Shown in pieces: positions 13,738 to 14,177 of a stretch of DNA of 14,177 nucleotides. The stretch lies in assembly GCA_023415515.1 (NCBI GenBank), contig JAEZKH010000130.1, forward strand, positions 1 through 14,177, written 5' to 3'. The position numbers and the translations under genes were made by a program. Origin of the DNA: Actinomycetes bacterium. Its GTDB lineage: Bacteria; Actinomycetota; Actinomycetes; Mycobacteriales; Mycobacteriaceae. The notes under the pieces were generated by a model, which saw only the letters and a program-made list of their open reading frames with translations, searched no databases and had not been told where the DNA came from. The number at the start of each line of letters is the position of its first letter. Position 1 is the first letter of the stretch.

Positions 13738-14177
13738 GTGACCGCCTGGGAGCCCGATGTTCTGCCCGGCTACTGGCAGCAGACGCTCGCACTGGGACCC
13801 GACCCCGACGGAGAAGGCGATCTGGTGGCCACAGTCGTCCGCGCCGGTGACCGCGCCGAGCACGCGGCGAACGCCGTCCTGCTGGTGCACGGGTTCACCG
13901 ATTACTTCTTCCACACCGAGGTCGCGGACGCCTTCATCGCCCGGGGGTTCGCCTTCTACGCCCTGGACCTGCACAAGTGCGGCCGGTCCTGGCGGGAGGG
14001 CCAGACGCCGCACTTCACCACCGACCTGTCCCGCTACGACATCGAACTGGAGCGGGCCCTCGACATCGTCGCAGCAGCCACCGGCGGAGCGAAGGTGCTG
14101 GTATACGGCCACTCGGCGGGCGGCCTCATCGTGTCGCTGTGGCTGGATCGGCTCCGGCGCCGCGGCGCCACCGCCCC
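13738..14177 (+). CDS. Alpha/beta hydrolase (serine aminopeptidase/Hydrolase_4 type), N-terminal part
   Basis: The frame opens with GTG at 13738 (MTAWEPDVLPGYW) and runs off the window after 146 residues. VLLVHGFTDYFFH carries the HGF oxyanion motif at 51-53. A Asp-containing strand YALDLHKCGRSW follows, and the nucleophile elbow is GHSAGG at 124-129 with Ser126. The family (alpha/beta hydrolase, monoacylglycerol-lipase/S33-like) usually has 300-350 residues, so the catalytic Asp and His should lie beyond the edge. I recall a similar gene, Rv2854, near this locus in M. tuberculosis. The substrate is unknown. The gene is divergent from the GNAT gene with about 90 bp between starts. Confidence 0.85.
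   Translation, partial: MTAWEPDVLPGYWQQTLALGPDPDGEGDLVATVVRAGDRAEHAANAVLLVHGFTDYFFHTEVADAFIARGFAFYALDLHKCGRSWREGQTPHFTTDLSRYDIELERALDIVAAATGGAKVLVYGHSAGGLIVSLWLDRLRRRGATA

Noticed and set aside
13681..14112. 143-codon minus-strand open frame at the right edge
   Set aside because: It is antisense to the alpha/beta hydrolase, which carries HGF and GHSAGG motifs and has its own -10 element.

Overview
The window is high-GC actinobacterial DNA and looks mycobacterial (Mycobacterium/Mycolicibacterium type). The protein sequences and the gene order proS – efpA – cysG – cobB – cobO – magnesium-chelatase-like – GNAT match what I recall of the Mycobacterium tuberculosis Rv2844–Rv2854 region. Start codons are ATG or GTG, neighbours overlap by 4 nt in the GTGA style, and several genes have a TANNNT -10 element just upstream of the start codon. 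No database search was possible, so orthology rests on recognised sequence and order.

Left part (1–1609): the last codons of an upstream plus-strand gene overlap a small ferritin-like DUF4439 protein gene (42–518). Between this gene and the convergent proS lies an extra minus-strand gene for a DUF559/AbiEi-like nuclease-fold protein (616–1479). It is bracketed by two 44-bp direct repeats matching at 41 positions. Outside them is an 11-bp inverted repeat. This is the most cassette-like structure in the window.

Central part (1610–7939), all on the minus strand, in transcription order: efpA (14-TM QacA-type MFS transporter), a closely related tandem EfpA paralogue, a two-domain alpha/beta-hydrolase–class III nucleotidyl cyclase, and proS (prolyl-tRNA synthetase). 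A 15-bp-stem hairpin separates efpA from the paralogue. efpA, the paralogue and proS each have a -10-like hexamer 8 nt before the start codon, so I infer several short or leaderless transcripts rather than one long operon.

Right part (7973–13647), minus strand: a corrin/siroheme block. A GNAT acetyltransferase (ElaA-like) overlaps by 4 nt a fused ChlI–ChlD type AAA+/VWA chelatase subunit, followed by cobO (corrinoid adenosyltransferase), cobB (a,c-diamide synthase) and cysG (siroheme synthase), the last two again overlapping by 4 nt. Together they cover precorrin-2/siroheme production, corrin amidation, probable energising of metal insertion, and adenosylation. The 181-bp gap between cobO and cobB holds a hairpin and two diverged copies of a 48-bp element in inverted orientation.

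Far right (13738–14177, plus strand, cut by the window edge): the N-terminal 146 residues of an alpha/beta hydrolase, transcribed divergently from the GNAT gene and probably leaderless. No tRNA, rRNA, CRISPR array, transposase, cobalamin riboswitch or phage gene was seen, and no gene-free stretch exceeds 300 bases.
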